Of a stretch of 64,000 bases of DNA, positions 22,531 to 36,410 are shown one piece after another; the stretch's first letter is position 1, and each line of letters opens with the position of its first letter. The stretch is from Eonycteris spelaea (lineage: Eukaryota; Chordata; Mammalia; Chiroptera; Pteropodidae): assembly GCA_003508835.1 (NCBI GenBank), contig PUFA01000166.1, positions 310,001 through 374,000 on the forward strand. The letters are read 5' to 3'. The notes under the pieces are model-generated. The model was not told the DNA's origin. It ran no database searches and worked only from the letters and a program-made list of their open reading frames with translations. The translations under genes were made by a program, and so were the position numbers.

Positions 22531-25324
22531 CCTAGAATTCCATGAAGAAATTTTTTCTTTTAAAGGAGCTTCCTTTAATTACAATAATTTTCAAACTTCT
22601 CTAAGATTTCTTGCAGTTTTACCATTCTAAGGTTGATTGCAAATTCCTTCACTTGTGATCATAGAGATGAACTTTAAGATATTTGAGGGTCAGAAAAAAG
22701 CATTTACTAATAACTCTTGCTCTGCTCTCTAAAGTGAATATAATAAAAACATGTTTTTATGCTTTAAACTCCTAACATTTACTGTAATTTGCAACTACAA
22801 GAAACATGATTAGTAAAATTTTATTGAATCTGTTTCCTTAAAAGTAGCTCTTCAACTCACTGACAAGAGAGTAAAGGATAGTTAGATTTTAAAGATGTTT
22901 TCTGCTAAATAGATCATTGCCTTTAAGAAGGATGTAAATAGTAATTCATTTTAATACATTATTAAAACCAGACAGTAACTCTCCCATAATAATACAAGGA
23001 CATTTCGGGAATGTTTACTGACAATGAGTCATACTTTATTTTGTTTGGCTCTTTACCAAAGATATATTTATAAGTACATACATATTTCAGTAGCTAACTT
23101 CAAATCTTGATTTTCTCTCATTTAGCAGAATGTTTCACCATAAAATTGCACTTAAAACGATTACTGTTAAATCATTCTGTATCTTCAAGAACATACAGCT
23201 ACTTATTTTGAATAATAGATATATCTGTGCTCATGTATTTCATAGAAAGATATTATAGCTCACGAAGGCATATTTCTATCAATGATAATCATACCATTAG
23301 AAATTTGTGTGAAATATTCTATTTGGAGGTTTATTAGTGATTAGACATAAACTAACAAAAAAGGAACCTTTTTTGGACAGCTTGGAGTGTAGCTTGAAAG
23401 CATAAACAACTGTTACAAAACAAAAAAAAAATAGTCTTGGTTTTCTTTTCATTCCCTAGCTTTATTGAGATATAATTGACAAGCCTTAGTTTCCAATGTT
23501 CAGATTAATACTCTAGCAGACAATAACGACTTGCAAAAAATAAAAGGGAACAAAATCAAGATGAAGATGGATTTAGAAAAATAATGTATGTGTGAGCATA
23601 CTGTAAGTTGTAATATTACACTCAAATGTTAAGTTTTTATTGTTAACACTATGCTTTAGTGAGGATAAATGTTAAATTTATATATCTATGAGAGTCAAAA
23701 TTACAGTGCTTTCATTAAAGATAGAACTTTATTTCTCTTCTGTAACAGTCATAAGTCGTCATAGCTGACAGTGTGGCTCTGCTCCAGGCCATCATTCAGG
23801 TACCTTCCCTCCTATTTTTCTGTTTCCCGAAGACTATCATCTTTGTGGACACTGTGTTCCTGCTCAGGGTTAGGGAAAAGGAAAGATCTAAATCAAGCTA
23901 TATTCCTTTTAAGCAAGTGAGACCAACATGGTACAAATCACTTCAGCTCTCAAGCAATTGAGGAGAAAACAGTTACAAGGTCACACTTAGACTACCATGT
24001 ACCCAGGAAGAAGAGAAGATGGATTTGGCATTGTGGGCATTGCCTGTAAATCACCAATTTTCATTTTTAATCATCATAGTGGAAAAAACTTAGCAGGAAA
24101 GGAAAAAAGAATATTGTTTAACACAGTGCTAATAAGGATAAATATTGGAAAGAGCATCAAATGTAAGAATAGAAATTTTGAACCTTTCCCATAAAAGCAC
24201 TTATAGGGCAATATGGAAATAAAATGAGATAAAGAAATAGCAATGTTACCATGGAAAGAGGAAACCTCAAGGCTTCAAACCAGATTGAGCCTTTTCTTTC
24301 ATGTTGTGACCTTTGGAGTGTTATAGTTATAGCCACTGGTTACAAAGCTCAGAGAATAATGTCCTCCTAATGCAGTGCTCCTCAAAGTATGTTCTGTACA
24401 ACACTCCTCCCTTGGGATTTTTTAAAAAAGATGGATTCTATGATCAAATAAGTTTGGAGATCCTTGTATTCTACATAGCACTCTCTTAGAAATTCATATC
24501 ATTAAAGCTCTGAGAACTACTGTGGCAAAGAAACCTGCTTCATTCTTGTTAAATTAGCAGTTCCCAAATTTATTTGAGAGGCTATTTTAAAATGTGGAAA
24601 TCTGGTGCTTTAAGGAGTATCATTTGGGAGACACTTCCTTGATGAGCTACTTTAGTCACATTATTTGAGCAGAACCACTAAACTTTTGAAATTTGGAGCA
24701 CTGGAAGACCTGCAGACATTAGTTAACTAGCTAAATAACTTATGGCTATAAGCAGTAAGTGCTTTATAAGGGATAGCCTTCATTTTTGCTCCCTCAAAAG
24801 TCTGAAGGTAGTCTCTAATGCCATTAGGTGTACTTGGCCTCTCCCTCACCCTCTGCCTGCTTCTTCCTCATTTCTTTTAGCTTCTCTTCCATTATGTATG
24901 TTTTTACTCTCCATGTGTCTTATGCATCCTTCAGGTTCTAATTTTGTCTTTCCTTTACCCCTTTTGCCTATCTGTCCTTACTCATAGTTACCTCACACCC
25001 TTCGTCTTTTGCTCTCTCCCTTTTAATTTTAATGTGTCTCTTACTCTCTCATCTCTTTAGCTTATCTCTTCTTATTTATCCCTCTGACTCCTTGTGTCAC
25101 TGTTTTCCCCTCTATCCCCTCGTAATAGTCATGCGAAGTCATATTTAAAGGTGGTTTAATTTGTTTTCTGTTCTTAATTTTAAAAGCAAACATTGTGAAC
25201 ATTTTATTTCTGTTTAAGAGACCTTTTAAAATGCCTAAATTAAATAATTTTGTTTCATTTTGTTTTAAGAGCTCTCATTTGATACCTACCCTCTTTATTG
25301 TGGTTCATGGACTTCAAGAGAAAA
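22531..25324. other. Intron 1, mostly unique sequence
   Basis: AT-rich and without recognisable genes. A short old LINE 3' fragment ('tttattgagatataattgacaa') lies at about 23455-23490. Confidence 0.45.
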
Positions 25325-28128
25325 AAATATATTTTTTTTATTTATTGGGGTAACATTGGTTAATACAATTATGTAATTTTCAGTTGTACATTATAATTTG
25401 ACATCTATATATTCTATTGTGTGATTACCACCTAAAGTCCAATTCCTTTAGCTACCATATATTTGATCGCCTTTTACCCGCTTCGCCCTCCTCCAGCCCC
25501 TCTATATTGACCCCCTTTACCCTGTCTACTTCTTCCCTCCTTCCCCACTCCCTACCCTCTGGTAATCACTAGTCCATTTTCCGTGTCCCTGAGTCTCTGT
25601 TTGTCCTGTTCATTTGTTGCTTTTAGGTTTATATCCCACATATAAATGATATCATGTGATTTTCAACTTTTTCAATTTGGCTTATTTCGTGCACATGATT
25701 TTCTCGAGATTCATCCAGGTTATCGCAAATGGCAGTATTTCATCTCTTATGGCTGAGTAACATTCCATTGTATGATGTACCACAGCTTCTTTAGCCAATC
25801 ATTTATCATAGGACACTTCAGTTCTTCCATGTCCTGGCCACTGTGGATAATGCTTCTGTGAACATCGGTGTGCAAATATCTTTATATATATGAGTTTCAA
25901 GTCTTTGGGATTACTGGATCATATGGTAGATCAATTCTCAGTTTTTTGAGGAACTCCATACTGTTTTCCATAGTGGCTGTACCATTTGCAGTCCCACCAG
26001 CAGTGTATGAGGGTTCCTTTTCTCACATCCTCTCCAACATTTGTTATTACTTGCCTGTTGATTATAGCATTCTAACAGGTGTGAGATGGTATCTCATTGT
26101 GGTTTTGATTTGCATTTCCCTAATAGCTAGCGATGTTGAGTCTTTTCAATATTTGTTGGCCATTTGTATGTCCTCTAGGGAGAAGTGTCTGTTCAGGTCC
26201 TCTGCCATTTTTTGATTGGATTTTGTTTTTTGTTGTTATTGAGTCATATGAGTTCTTTGTATATTTTGGATATTAGGCCCTTATTGGAGGCGTTGCTTGC
26301 AAATATATTTTCCCATTGATGGTTGTCTCTTTACCTTGTTGATGTTTCTTTTGCTGAGCAAAGCTTTTTAGTTTGATGTAGTCCCATTCATTTATTTTAG
26401 CTTTTACTTCCCTTGCCTTTGAGGTCAAATTCATAAAATCCTCTTTAAGTCCAAGGTCCTTGAGTTTAGTTCCTATGTTTTCTTCTATGCATTTATTGTT
26501 TTCAGGTCCTTAATCCATTTTGAGTTAATTTTGGTGTGTGGTGATAGACAACAGTCTAGTTTCATTCTTTTGCAGGTGGCTTTCCAGTTTTCCCAGCACC
26601 ATTTATTGAAGAGGCTTTCCTTTCTCCACTGTATTTTTGGCTTTTTGTCAAAAATTATTTGCCCATATAAATATGGGTTTACTTCTGGACTTCATTCTGT
26701 TCCACTGGTCATGTGTCTGTTTTGCTGCCAATACCATGCTGTTTTGATTACTGTCGCTTTGTAGTATAATTTGAAGTCGGGCAGAGTGATGCCTCCAGCC
26801 TCGTTCTTTTTTCTCAGGATGGCTTTGGCAATTTCGGTCTTTTGTGCTTCATACAAATCTGATGATTTTTTGTTCTATTTTTAAAAAAATGCTGATGGAT
26901 TTTGATGGGATTGCATTAATCTGAATAATGCTTTAGGTAATATGGACATTTTAACTATGTTGATTCTTCCAATCCAAAGAACACGGAATATCTTTCCATT
27001 TCTGTGTATCTTCTTCAATTTCTTTTAATAAGTTCTTAGTTTTTTCATTATATAGGTCCTTCACAGGTTTTGTTAAATTTATCTCTAGGTATTTTATTCT
27101 TTTTGTTACAAATTGCAAAGGAATCATTTTTCCCATTCCTTTTTCTGACACTTTATTATTAGAGTATAGGAACGCTATGGGTTTTTGAACGTTGATTTTT
27201 GTATCCAGAGACTTGACTGTATTTGCTTATTGTTTCTAGTAGTGTTTTTGTGGAGCCTTTAGGGTTTTCTATATAGAGAATCATGTCATCCACAAATAGT
27301 GAAGTTTGACTTCTTTATTTCCTATTTGTATTCCTTTTATGTCTTTCTCTTATCTGATTGCACTTGACAGGACCTCCAATGTTATATTGAATAACAGTGG
27401 CGATAGTGGACAGCCTTGCCTTATTTCTGATCTTAGAGGGAAAGTTTTAGTTTTTCACCATTAAGTATAATGTTGGCTGAGGGTTTGTCATATATGGCCT
27501 TTATTATGTTAAGGTATTTTCTTTCTATACCGATTTTGTGCAGTGTTTTGATCATAAATGGATGTATTTTGTTGAAGGCTTTTTCATGTCTATTGATATG
27601 ATCATATGATTCTTATTTTTTAATTTGTTTATGGTGTATCACAGTAATCAATTTGCATATGTTGAACCATACCTGCCCTGGAATAAAGCCCACTTGGTCA
27701 TGTGGGCTTTATCTTTTTAATATGTTGCTGTATTCAGTTCGCTAGCACCTTATTTAGGATTTTGCATCTGTGTTCATGAAAGATATCAGTCTGTAGTTTC
27801 TCTTTTTGTATGTTATCTTTACCAGGTTTTGGTATCAGAGTAATATTGGCCTCATAAAAAGAGTTGGGAAGTATTGCCTCCTCTTGCATATTTTGGAAGA
27901 GTTTGAGAATAGTACTAAATCTTCTCTGAATGTTTGGTAGAATTCACTGGTGAAGCCATCTGGTCCTGGACTTTGACTTTTTGGTAGGTTTTTGATGATT
28001 GTTTTAATTTCCATACTGCTGGTCAGTCTATTTAGATTTTCCAGATCTTCCTGATTCAGTCTAGAAAGATTGTATTTTTCTAAGTACTGGTCCATTTCTT
28101 CTAGGTTATTAAATTTGTCGTTATATAC
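25325..28128 (-). mobile_element. 5'-truncated LINE-1, about 2.8 kb
   Basis: Antisense LINE-1. The 3' end lies at the left (reversed A tail, then 'ggggtaacattggttaata' and the 3' UTR to about 25640). The ORF2 C-terminal and reverse-transcriptase parts are readable in pieces on the minus strand at 26951-27151 and 27835-28095; the latter holds the fingers motif SPGPDGFTSEFYQTF. The frame is broken by many stops and indels. The 5' truncation point is near 28125. AGAAAAA on both sides (about 25319-25327 and 28131-28138) is a possible target duplication. It is inserted in intron 1 opposite to RAB39A. Confidence 0.9.
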
Positions 28129-31100
28129 TTAGAAAAAGGATTTTTCTGATCCTCAATTGGCGGGTTCATAATTGCATGGGTAATAGAACAGTGATTGTCC
28201 ACATTACGTGTCATAATCCTCATAGTCTACTATATTCCAAGTTATTAGAAACAATAGAAAGTTAGGCTATATTTTTGTATTGATATAATGTCTTGATGAT
28301 ATAATGTCTTGATTAAAATTATGTTGTAATGTGTTATAAGTAAGAGAAATCTAGCCAAATTAGTTTAGATAATAGGAGGTAAATTATAAATGATACAGAT
28401 CTCATGAAAGACAAAAATTCTCTGATTACAGATGTCTGAAAATATGGAAACTCCACCAAGAATTTGTGGATTTTCCCTTTAGTTTATTTGTATTCTCCAA
28501 CTTTGTTGTCTCCCGACTCTCAGTCTCTGAGCCTCTTATTCCTATTTTTGAAAGAAAAGATAACATTAGCTACTTTTCTGGCTAGTGAATCAGGTCCCCC
28601 ACAGTCAGGTTATTAAGATGCACTTACATATAATTCAAATGTATTGTAATGTAAATATACTAGATAAGTATTATAGGTTATACAATGCAATTGTATCTGT
28701 TATAGTTTCTACCTTTTGGGAAAGAGAAATTCACAGGAGAAGGAAGCGAGCAGTCACCCCAAAAGATATCTATTATATGGTATTTCAGAGTAAAATGGAA
28801 AGTAAGAGTGAGCTAGCATCATTTCTAACAAGTGAGGCAGAATGTGAAAAGATTACCTATGTAGCCAAACATTTTTATACTCTAAAGATTATTTTCACTA
28901 TCCGCTCAGGACATTCAGACCATTTTGAATGATTACATAATCAATACTGTCAAGAAACTAACCAGCAATTTGAAAAACCTGTGATTATTTTTTATTAATT
29001 TATTTCTTCTTCAATAAATCAATTGATTAGCATGTATAGCCACAATTACAATACTGTATTGAGATAAGAAGGTAATTATATATCCCGAAGTAAACTGAAT
29101 ATTGTGTATCAAATGTGTAAGGGTCCTGGGTCAATAGTAGGCAAAACTGAAAGTAGATAAAACTCATTCTTAGGGTCTTTGTGACTTTTGTATTTTATTT
29201 TCCTTCTGTTTTTGGATAGTGATACCATGACCTATTCTTCCTCACATCTCAATGAAAAAGCCATCCCTTAATACTCCATCTTAGCTTTACTGAGAGACAT
29301 AGCTGGGAAATTAAGGCATGCAAAATTATTAATGGTTGAAAATGACTTAATAAGGATCCAGCCAGGAGTATTCATATTCTAAAAGAAGATGATCACCTCA
29401 AGAGATAATATTTCAATTTGACATTTCCCTGTTGGCAGAGTTATAGATATGTGGCTGAAAGGTGTTGGAATTTCTTTCATCATGCTACCGTGGTGGCCAC
29501 CTATTCTAACACATTGGCCCCCACTTAACTTTCAAAGCAAGGACAAGAGAAAAGTTAGAGATAAAATTGTGGGTACACGGATCACCACAGTAAAGTTTTC
29601 ACATGAAGAAAAGACTTTACTCAATCTGAGAGAGAGAGAGAAGAAATTTCCAGCCATTGTCAGTTTGGTTGACATACAGAGATTTCTTAGCAACTGACCT
29701 TCCACAGCTATGTTAAAGTTTACTTAGAAGTTTAAAGAACATCTTAGAATGATTGGATAATATTAATTTTGTTATATTAAAAGCCAGTTATTCTTATCCT
29801 AGCTGAGTTACAGGGAATCTGCTTTCTTCCAGTCTGCTCTGTCAAGCAGTGGAAAAGAAAGATGAGCCAGTCAAGCGATACTAAGGTACACACACCATGT
29901 ACACACCAACGCACACACACATATACCAGGGGACATCAGATTTACTTTAATAAGATCTTTTCATTCTTTCTAAAGCAACATATGTGCAAAGGCAATACTT
30001 TATGATTTTAATAGATCTGCCTCTAAAAGTCAGGAACATTTAATCAATTCTGATAATGTGTAATTCAGGGAAGTTCCCTTTAAAAATTGCCACCCCACGG
30101 GATCTATCTGGCTTATGAAACATCTATTGTGTTAAAAAACAAAACCAAACAAACAAAAAAAGACATTGTTTATTGAAAGGAATCACTTTAGTAATAAAGT
30201 ACTGCTCTGACCTACAGGAGTTCCAGAAAAATGTGAAAGAGAAGTCAAAGAGTGTTTTTAATTTAAAAGTACGCTTTTTGTTTAAGCTGTGAAAGAGTTT
30301 CAAAAATACATATAATAGTTCTATATATAAGTATAACAGAGTAAATGATGATGTCTAGCTGGTATGTTATTTAGTTTAAAATCTTAAGTGTTCTCGTAAA
30401 CATTCTTGAAATGTAGTGACTTTTTTTCTATTTTCTTCCTTTATTAATGATTCGTTTTCAATTTAGGAATACCTTGTTAAATCAAGTTATTATATTATAA
30501 CTGTCATAAGTCTTTAAGACCATCCACTGATATCAATAGCTAGGATATTAAGAAGCCATCAAAAATACCTCAGTTCCTAAAAAATATTGAGGTAAGGGAA
30601 CAGAGACTTCTCTCTTAGGCTCTTTTCTAGTTCACTAATATGGTAAGTGCATCAGAAGTCACATGAGAAAGGTCTTTATCAAGCTACACCCAAAAGGTCA
30701 TCAGTGTCTTTTCTTGGCAAAATGTAATCCTTCTCTATGCCTATTTTTTTCTACTTTTTGTATGATTGGTCACAATCTCTTTTTAAATTATCTTCCTGTG
30801 CTAGGAATGTTAAAAGTAATGCTTGCTCTGATTCTTTACCCTTTACAAGTATATTTTCTTTTCATAAGACTTCATGTGATATGGCCTCAAAAATAGATAA
30901 GGCTGAAGGATAGCCTTAATAACACATCCCTGCCTCAGAAATACAAAAGCATAGTAGTGTCCCAAAATGAACCCTTTTCTCTCAGAAGAGATCAAAGAGA
31001 ATACTGGAGTTAGTAGATATTAAAAACGTCCTGGCTGTAAGAGACAACAGTATGAAGAAAGGTTATAGATTCTCAAATTCTCGGCATTGGCCTATCATTT

Positions 31101-31754
31101 TGCTATAGAGTAGCACTTTTCAAAATGATAGTAATAGGTGTAATTTGAGAAACAGTTTCCTTGATAAAATAATTTTGGAAGTGCTGGATTGTTGCAGGAT
31201 TTCTTAGCACTTTTAACATATTAATATGCTAATACACATTGTGAATCCCCAAGGCAGATATGGTGTTTCCCAACTCAGAGTCCTTTACGAAGAGTGTTTT
31301 AGGAGCCAATAGATGGATAGATGGATGTGGTGGGGGAGGGGGGTGGCGATGGGAGAGAGAAATTCGATGATAAAGTGAACACTTTAGGAACTGATACTTT
31401 AAAGAAAAAATATCAACAATTCCTTAAATTTTAGAAATATATTTGAGAACTCATAATTTCTTCTCTCATGATTCTCTGTATCTTTTGCTGGTGCTTCTGG
31501 ATGATTTAATCATGTCTCCCTTCTAAAACACTAGATTACCGTATTTTAGGGAGAGATGTAGTCAGATCTATAGATTTTAGAGAGTCCCTTGATTTGTCCC
31601 CTCAATCAAAATTAAAAGGTTTATCTTCCTGCTTGACTTCCTTGCAGTCACTTATCACACTTTTACACAGATCATGCAATATCATTAGCACCTAATTTAA
31701 GCACAAAACCTTTCCATTAGAATTACCGAACAAACTGGAAGAGAATATATAGAT
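28129..31754. other. Intron 1, unassigned
   Basis: No recognised repeat or gene beyond short simple-sequence stretches (CA-rich at about 29885-29930, GGATAGAT-like near 31312). Confidence 0.4.
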
Positions 31755-31845
31755 GTCAAACTATAATGTACACCTGAAAATTATATAATTGTATTAACTA
31801 ATGTTACCTCAATAAACTTAATTTAAGAAATGTTTTTTAAAAAAG
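31755..31845 (+). mobile_element. LINE-1 3' tail, heavily 5'-truncated
   Basis: About 90 bp ending '...gtacacctgaaaattatataattgtattaactaatgttacctcaataaacttaatt' plus an A-rich tail. This is the sense version of the 3' end seen at 3084 and 25325. Confidence 0.75.
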
Positions 31846-32044
31846 GAACACTGAAAGAACGATAAAGAAGTAAATGGATAAAACCACATTTTTAAATTCT
31901 TTAGATATAAAAGGGCTACCAAAAGGCTATGTATGATATTAGGAAAGCAAAAGTTAATGAAAGCAAAATAAGGTGAAATTTAATACTGAGAATTGATAGA
32001 ATAGAGGAAGAAACTCCAAAAAAAGAATTAAAAGTGGAAAAGAA

Positions 32045-32181
32045 GCTACGGCCATGCCACCCTGAATGTGCCCGATCTCATCTGCTCTTGGAAGCTAAGC
32101 AGGGTCAGGCCTGGTTAGTACTTGGATGGGAGACCACCTAAGAATACCCGGTGCTGTAGGCCTTAAAAAAAGGGGAAAAAA
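32045..32181 (+). repeat. 5S-rRNA-derived SINE, copy 2 (MEG-like)
   Basis: Full-length 5S-like sequence from 'gctacggccatgccaccctg' to 'ctgtaggcctt', followed by a short A-rich tail. Of the three copies it is closest to 5S rRNA and keeps the internal box A (GAAGCTAAGCAGGGTC) and box C (TTAGTACTTGGATGGGAGACC). It lies in RAB39A intron 1, sense strand. Confidence 0.88.
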
Positions 32182-34879
32182 AGTGGAAGAAAAGATATAA
32201 ATAATTGTATAACAAAGGACTATTAGAGGCAAGGAAATTTAGTAAGAGTTAAAAACAAAGTTTAAGAAGGTAAAGGAGAAGAGACACAGGAAAGAAGCTG
32301 CAGAGGTCAACCATACTGTAGTCAGCATTCTGGCCATTTTGGTAGAAAAGTGACTGCAGCCAGAGGACTATGAAGGAATAGACAGATGATCTGATATAAG
32401 TCTCATTTTTCAAATAATATAATTGATGTCCAGAGAGGCTTTGCTTGCGCCAGGCCTTATAATTCATTAACAGTTTGCATAAGAGCCCAGTTCTCTTAAC
32501 ACTCTATTCAGTGCGCTTTCTGCTGTACCAGGCCTCCTATCGTGTGAAAAGGGCTTTATTGACACATTGTGTGGCTTCTGTCCTGAAAAGTATTCTGTTT
32601 GCACAATCCTACCCCTACTCCCACTTCTGTAGATCCAAGTTAATAATTATGTCCACCCAAAACATTATTTTACTGCTATATTCAGAAACCAAAGGAGAAA
32701 TAACTTTACACAATAGAAGTGATACTGATAACTGACAGCAAACACTTGTGGCTGCAATGACAGTCAACCCTGCCCTTCATGCAATGCTCAGTGACGGCAT
32801 TGCTACATTTTGTAACAGGAACGAACCCTGCCACTGCAATGGAGAAATTTACATGAAGTTTTCTTACTTTGTTAGACAAGGAAAGGAGTTGAGTATTAGG
32901 CAAAGCTACAAGTAAACACTGGCTATAGTGTCCTAAAGTTTCAAAAGTATCATGAAATAGCTTTCCAGTCTTTAAATGCTGCCTCGTTGTTTTTTTTTGT
33001 TTTGGGGGGGGGGGGTTGTTGTTGTTTTTCTGGAGAAACTGAAGCAACCAGGACAGTGATTTACTTGTGGAAACCAAGGCATTTATTTAGTGTAACTTTG
33101 TGTCAGGCACTAGATACAAAAATAAATAAGATATAGTCCCACATGCTGTCTCTCTCTATACTGAGTAGAGTACAGACTACATTGCTATAAAAAGAGACTG
33201 CCCAAATATGGCAACTTAAATAATATAGAACTTTGTTTCTGTCTCCTATAATAATAGTCCAGAATGAGCAATTCTGGGCTATCAGGGTGACTCTGCCTCC
33301 ACATCTGTTTCTAGAATTCTCCAGGCATTGTCATTTCCTTGCAAGCAGGAAGGAGAAAGAGGAAGCCTAGGGAAAATGGCTACTTCAGGGAGATGGAACT
33401 CAGATGACACACATAACTTCTCATGTCCTGTTGACCCAAACTTAGTGACATGACCAAACTAACTGTAAGAGAGCTGAGAAATAGTCTCTATAATGAGTTG
33501 CTGTGTGCCAGCTAGAACTCATGGAGTTCTATTACTAAAGGAAGACAGGGAAAATAGATACTAGGGAACAATTAGAGGTCTTTCTTATGGACTTATGGCA
33601 AAGAAAGATGACAAATAATTGCAGTAAAGGCTGGTAAGTAAGTTTCAGTGACAGAACAAAGGGAGGACTTGTCATCTATGTATAGGGTGAGGGCTGGTTT
33701 CAGAAAATGCATCCCAAAGAAAGTAGTCCTTGATGTTGAGACATGAAAGATATGTCAGTATTAAGAGATGAAAATAGGAACCAATTGCAATAGAAAAAGA
33801 AATAACAATAGCAGATTGAACACATTATCTATTTTAGATTTTTTTGCCCCTGAAATCTCACTAAAGTGACGTTCGTTTTGATAAGGAAACAATAGCAACA
33901 ACATTTTGGAAGCAGGAAAGCAGATGGAATGATAAATTAATTAGCAGATTCAAGAAAACTGACTTCTAAGCTAGTGGTAGGAAAAGCTAAAAACAAAAGC
34001 TAAAACCAAATTGGATCCCTTAAACACTCAGGAAATGGTGGCACCAGACACTTCTGGAAGTGGGAGTGCTAAAATATGGATCATGGACTGTCATCTGTTT
34101 ATAAAGATTGGATTCTCACATCTCCACCATTCCACACACCAGGTTACTTTCTCCCAGCATTGGCAACAACTGAACATTTATTCTCTGAAAAGAATTAGAC
34201 GTAGAGTCTTTGACTTGAAGACCAGGCATAATTGAGTTCGTAGTCCCTTATTAAAAGTAAGGGCTTTAAGTGAATGGATGCATATTGGATGCTAAGACTG
34301 TCTACACATCTTTCCCCATTCAGTTCCCAGAACCCTGGCAGTAAGGCCTTCACTCTTCAAACAGGATATTGGGGAAATCCTTTCTGAAGAATCTGACCAG
34401 GCTGAGAGGAAAGGTTTAAGATACCAACATTAGAGTTCTTCAAACTAAGTAACCCAACCTGATCACCTTACAGTGGGCATTTTTTGTCTCAATTAAAGAT
34501 TACAAGAAATATTAGGAAATATTAGGAAATCTGTAATATGAACCTAGAGAACAAAACAAACAGACCAAAGGCAACTGGAGAAACAAACTTAATAAAGGAG
34601 GAGGGAGTGTTAAAAAAGAAGAACAAAAACAAACAAACAAAACTCCTTAATTTCCTCAGAGAGGTAATAGGAAAATATTGCAATTATAAAAGAATGGGAT
34701 ACCATTTTCAAAAACAAACAAAAAAAAAGAAAATATTCTGAGAATAAAAGAGCTTTTAGAAACAGTAGAAAATATAAAACAAATATAAACTTGAGGAAAT
34801 TTCTTAAAAAGTAGGACAAAAAGGCAAAAACTTCAAAAAGAGGAAAAAAGGGACTTAAAAAAAAATTAGAGTACTAGTC
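32182..34879. other. Intron 1, old repeats and unassigned sequence
   Basis: An L2-like fragment appears at about 33065-33150 ('atttatttagtgtaactttgtgtcaggcactagata'). At about 33180-33420 lies an old repeat with 'gcttaaataatatagaactttgtttctgtctcc' character. A homopolymer G run lies at about 33005-33016. No gene. Confidence 0.4.
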
Positions 34880-35323
34880 CAAAAGGTTCAATACATAAAC
34901 AGCATTACAAAAAGATACGACAGGAGAGGAAAAAAAAAAATGGGAGATATCATTAATGAAGCAATTCAAGAAAAATTTCCAAGATTTAGGGGCTAAGTTT
35001 TCAGATTAAAAGCCTCAGTACAGTAGGTGAAAGTAGACACATTCTAAGGCACATTGTCATGAAATTCTAGAACACTGGGGCCACAGAGAAGTTGCTACGA
35101 ACTTCTGGGGGTGGGGAAAGGTCACATAAAAAAGATCAGAATCAGGTTAGCCTCAGATGTCCCTGAAACAACAGTGGAAGCTGAAAGACGATGGAGAAAT
35201 AACAAAAATTCTGATGGAATTCTTATTCTGACCAAATTTATTCAGCTGTGATAACAGAAATCAAAATATGCGAGATTTCAGAATATTACCTCCTGCATCT
35301 TTTTTAGGAAGCTACTTGAGGGC

Positions 35324-35399
<76 letters not shown>

Positions 35400-35660
35400 C
35401 AAACCAGGAATGAAGAGGAACTAACTACCTGTGAAGAAAACCAAAGCAATGCCCAGGAAGGTGGTAAAGGGTGATCCTAGGATACCTTCGCAGCAGATAC
35501 CAAGGCCAGATTGGAGCAGGACAAAAGGTTAGAGGAGACACTTCTTCAGAAAGATGAAATTGACAGAAAAGCTAATGTGAATGAACTTAAAAGAAGGCAA
35601 CTGATAGACAGTTTGCGATTAGATTAATGAGAACTTCATGGAAAATTTAGCAAGAAGAAA
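34880..35660 (+). repeat. Ancient LINE-1 (L1M-type) remnant
   Basis: Shares ordered phrases with the remnant at 2500-3400: 'attctaaggcacattgtcatgaaattctagaacac', 'acaacagtggaagctgaaagacgatggagaaata' and 'aattctgatggaattcttattctg'. Interrupted by a GA microsatellite. Confidence 0.55.
35328..35394 (+). repeat. (GA)n microsatellite
   Basis: About 33 uninterrupted GA units. Long and pure, so probably highly variable. Confidence 0.97.
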
Positions 35661-36310
35661 AAATCTGTGATAGAGACTTAGTGTTCACTCATATCTGATG
35701 GCTTTTCTGGACACCTGGGAGGAATATATTTCCCTTCCCTCTGCACTTAGCAGAATCATGTGACTAATTGTGGCCAGTGGATTTGAGCAGAAGTCTTGTA
35801 ATGGTTTTTAAAATACAGCCAGATTCTTTAACATTATTCCTACTGAGAGGCGGGTTGTTTGTTACTTCCCATAACCTGGCCTGTCTTGATTAATATGCAA
35901 GATAATTATTAACTCCAAGGAAAAGGATTCATAGTTTTACTCCAAGGCACAGCAATGAAAAGAATCTACATGGTCAAAATAACACAAGTGCTAAGAAATC
36001 ATCATTCTAAAATGATGACAACAATATTTAGCAACTTGGGGGAATGGGAAAAGTAGAACGTGTAGTAAGTGCACATATAACTTTGACTTAAAAAACAAAC
36101 GGAAAAGGAAAAGAACATAATTTATTCAAAGAACTTGAAAAGAGAAGCTGCATGATTTCAGAGAGAGAATGAATTGAGAAAGGCTAAACATCAATTATAA
36201 ATTCCAAGATGTGTAGAAAGCACATGAAACAAAGCAGTGTAGAGGAAGTCATATGGGAACAGACAGAAGTCACAAAAATGGTCAGAGAATTATACCCAAG
36301 AGAAAATATT

Positions 36311-36410
36311 CCCGTCTGATCTTAGAAGCTAAGCAGGGTCAGGCCTGGTTAGTACTTGGATGGGAGACCACCTAGGAAGGACTAGGTGCTATAGGCGTAA
36401 AAAATAAAAA
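36311..36410 (+). repeat. 5S-rRNA-derived SINE, copy 3, 5'-truncated
   Basis: Begins inside 5S at 'cccgtctgatcttagaagctaag', lacking about 30-40 bases of the 5' end. It runs through box A and box C to 'ctataggcgt' and an A-rich tail. 5' truncation with a retained tail is typical of LINE-mobilised copies. Confidence 0.85.

Noticed and set aside
28585..28932. 115-codon open frame within RAB39A intron 1
   Set aside because: No recognisable domain, no plausible start context and no neighbouring exons. Its composition matches the AT-rich intron.
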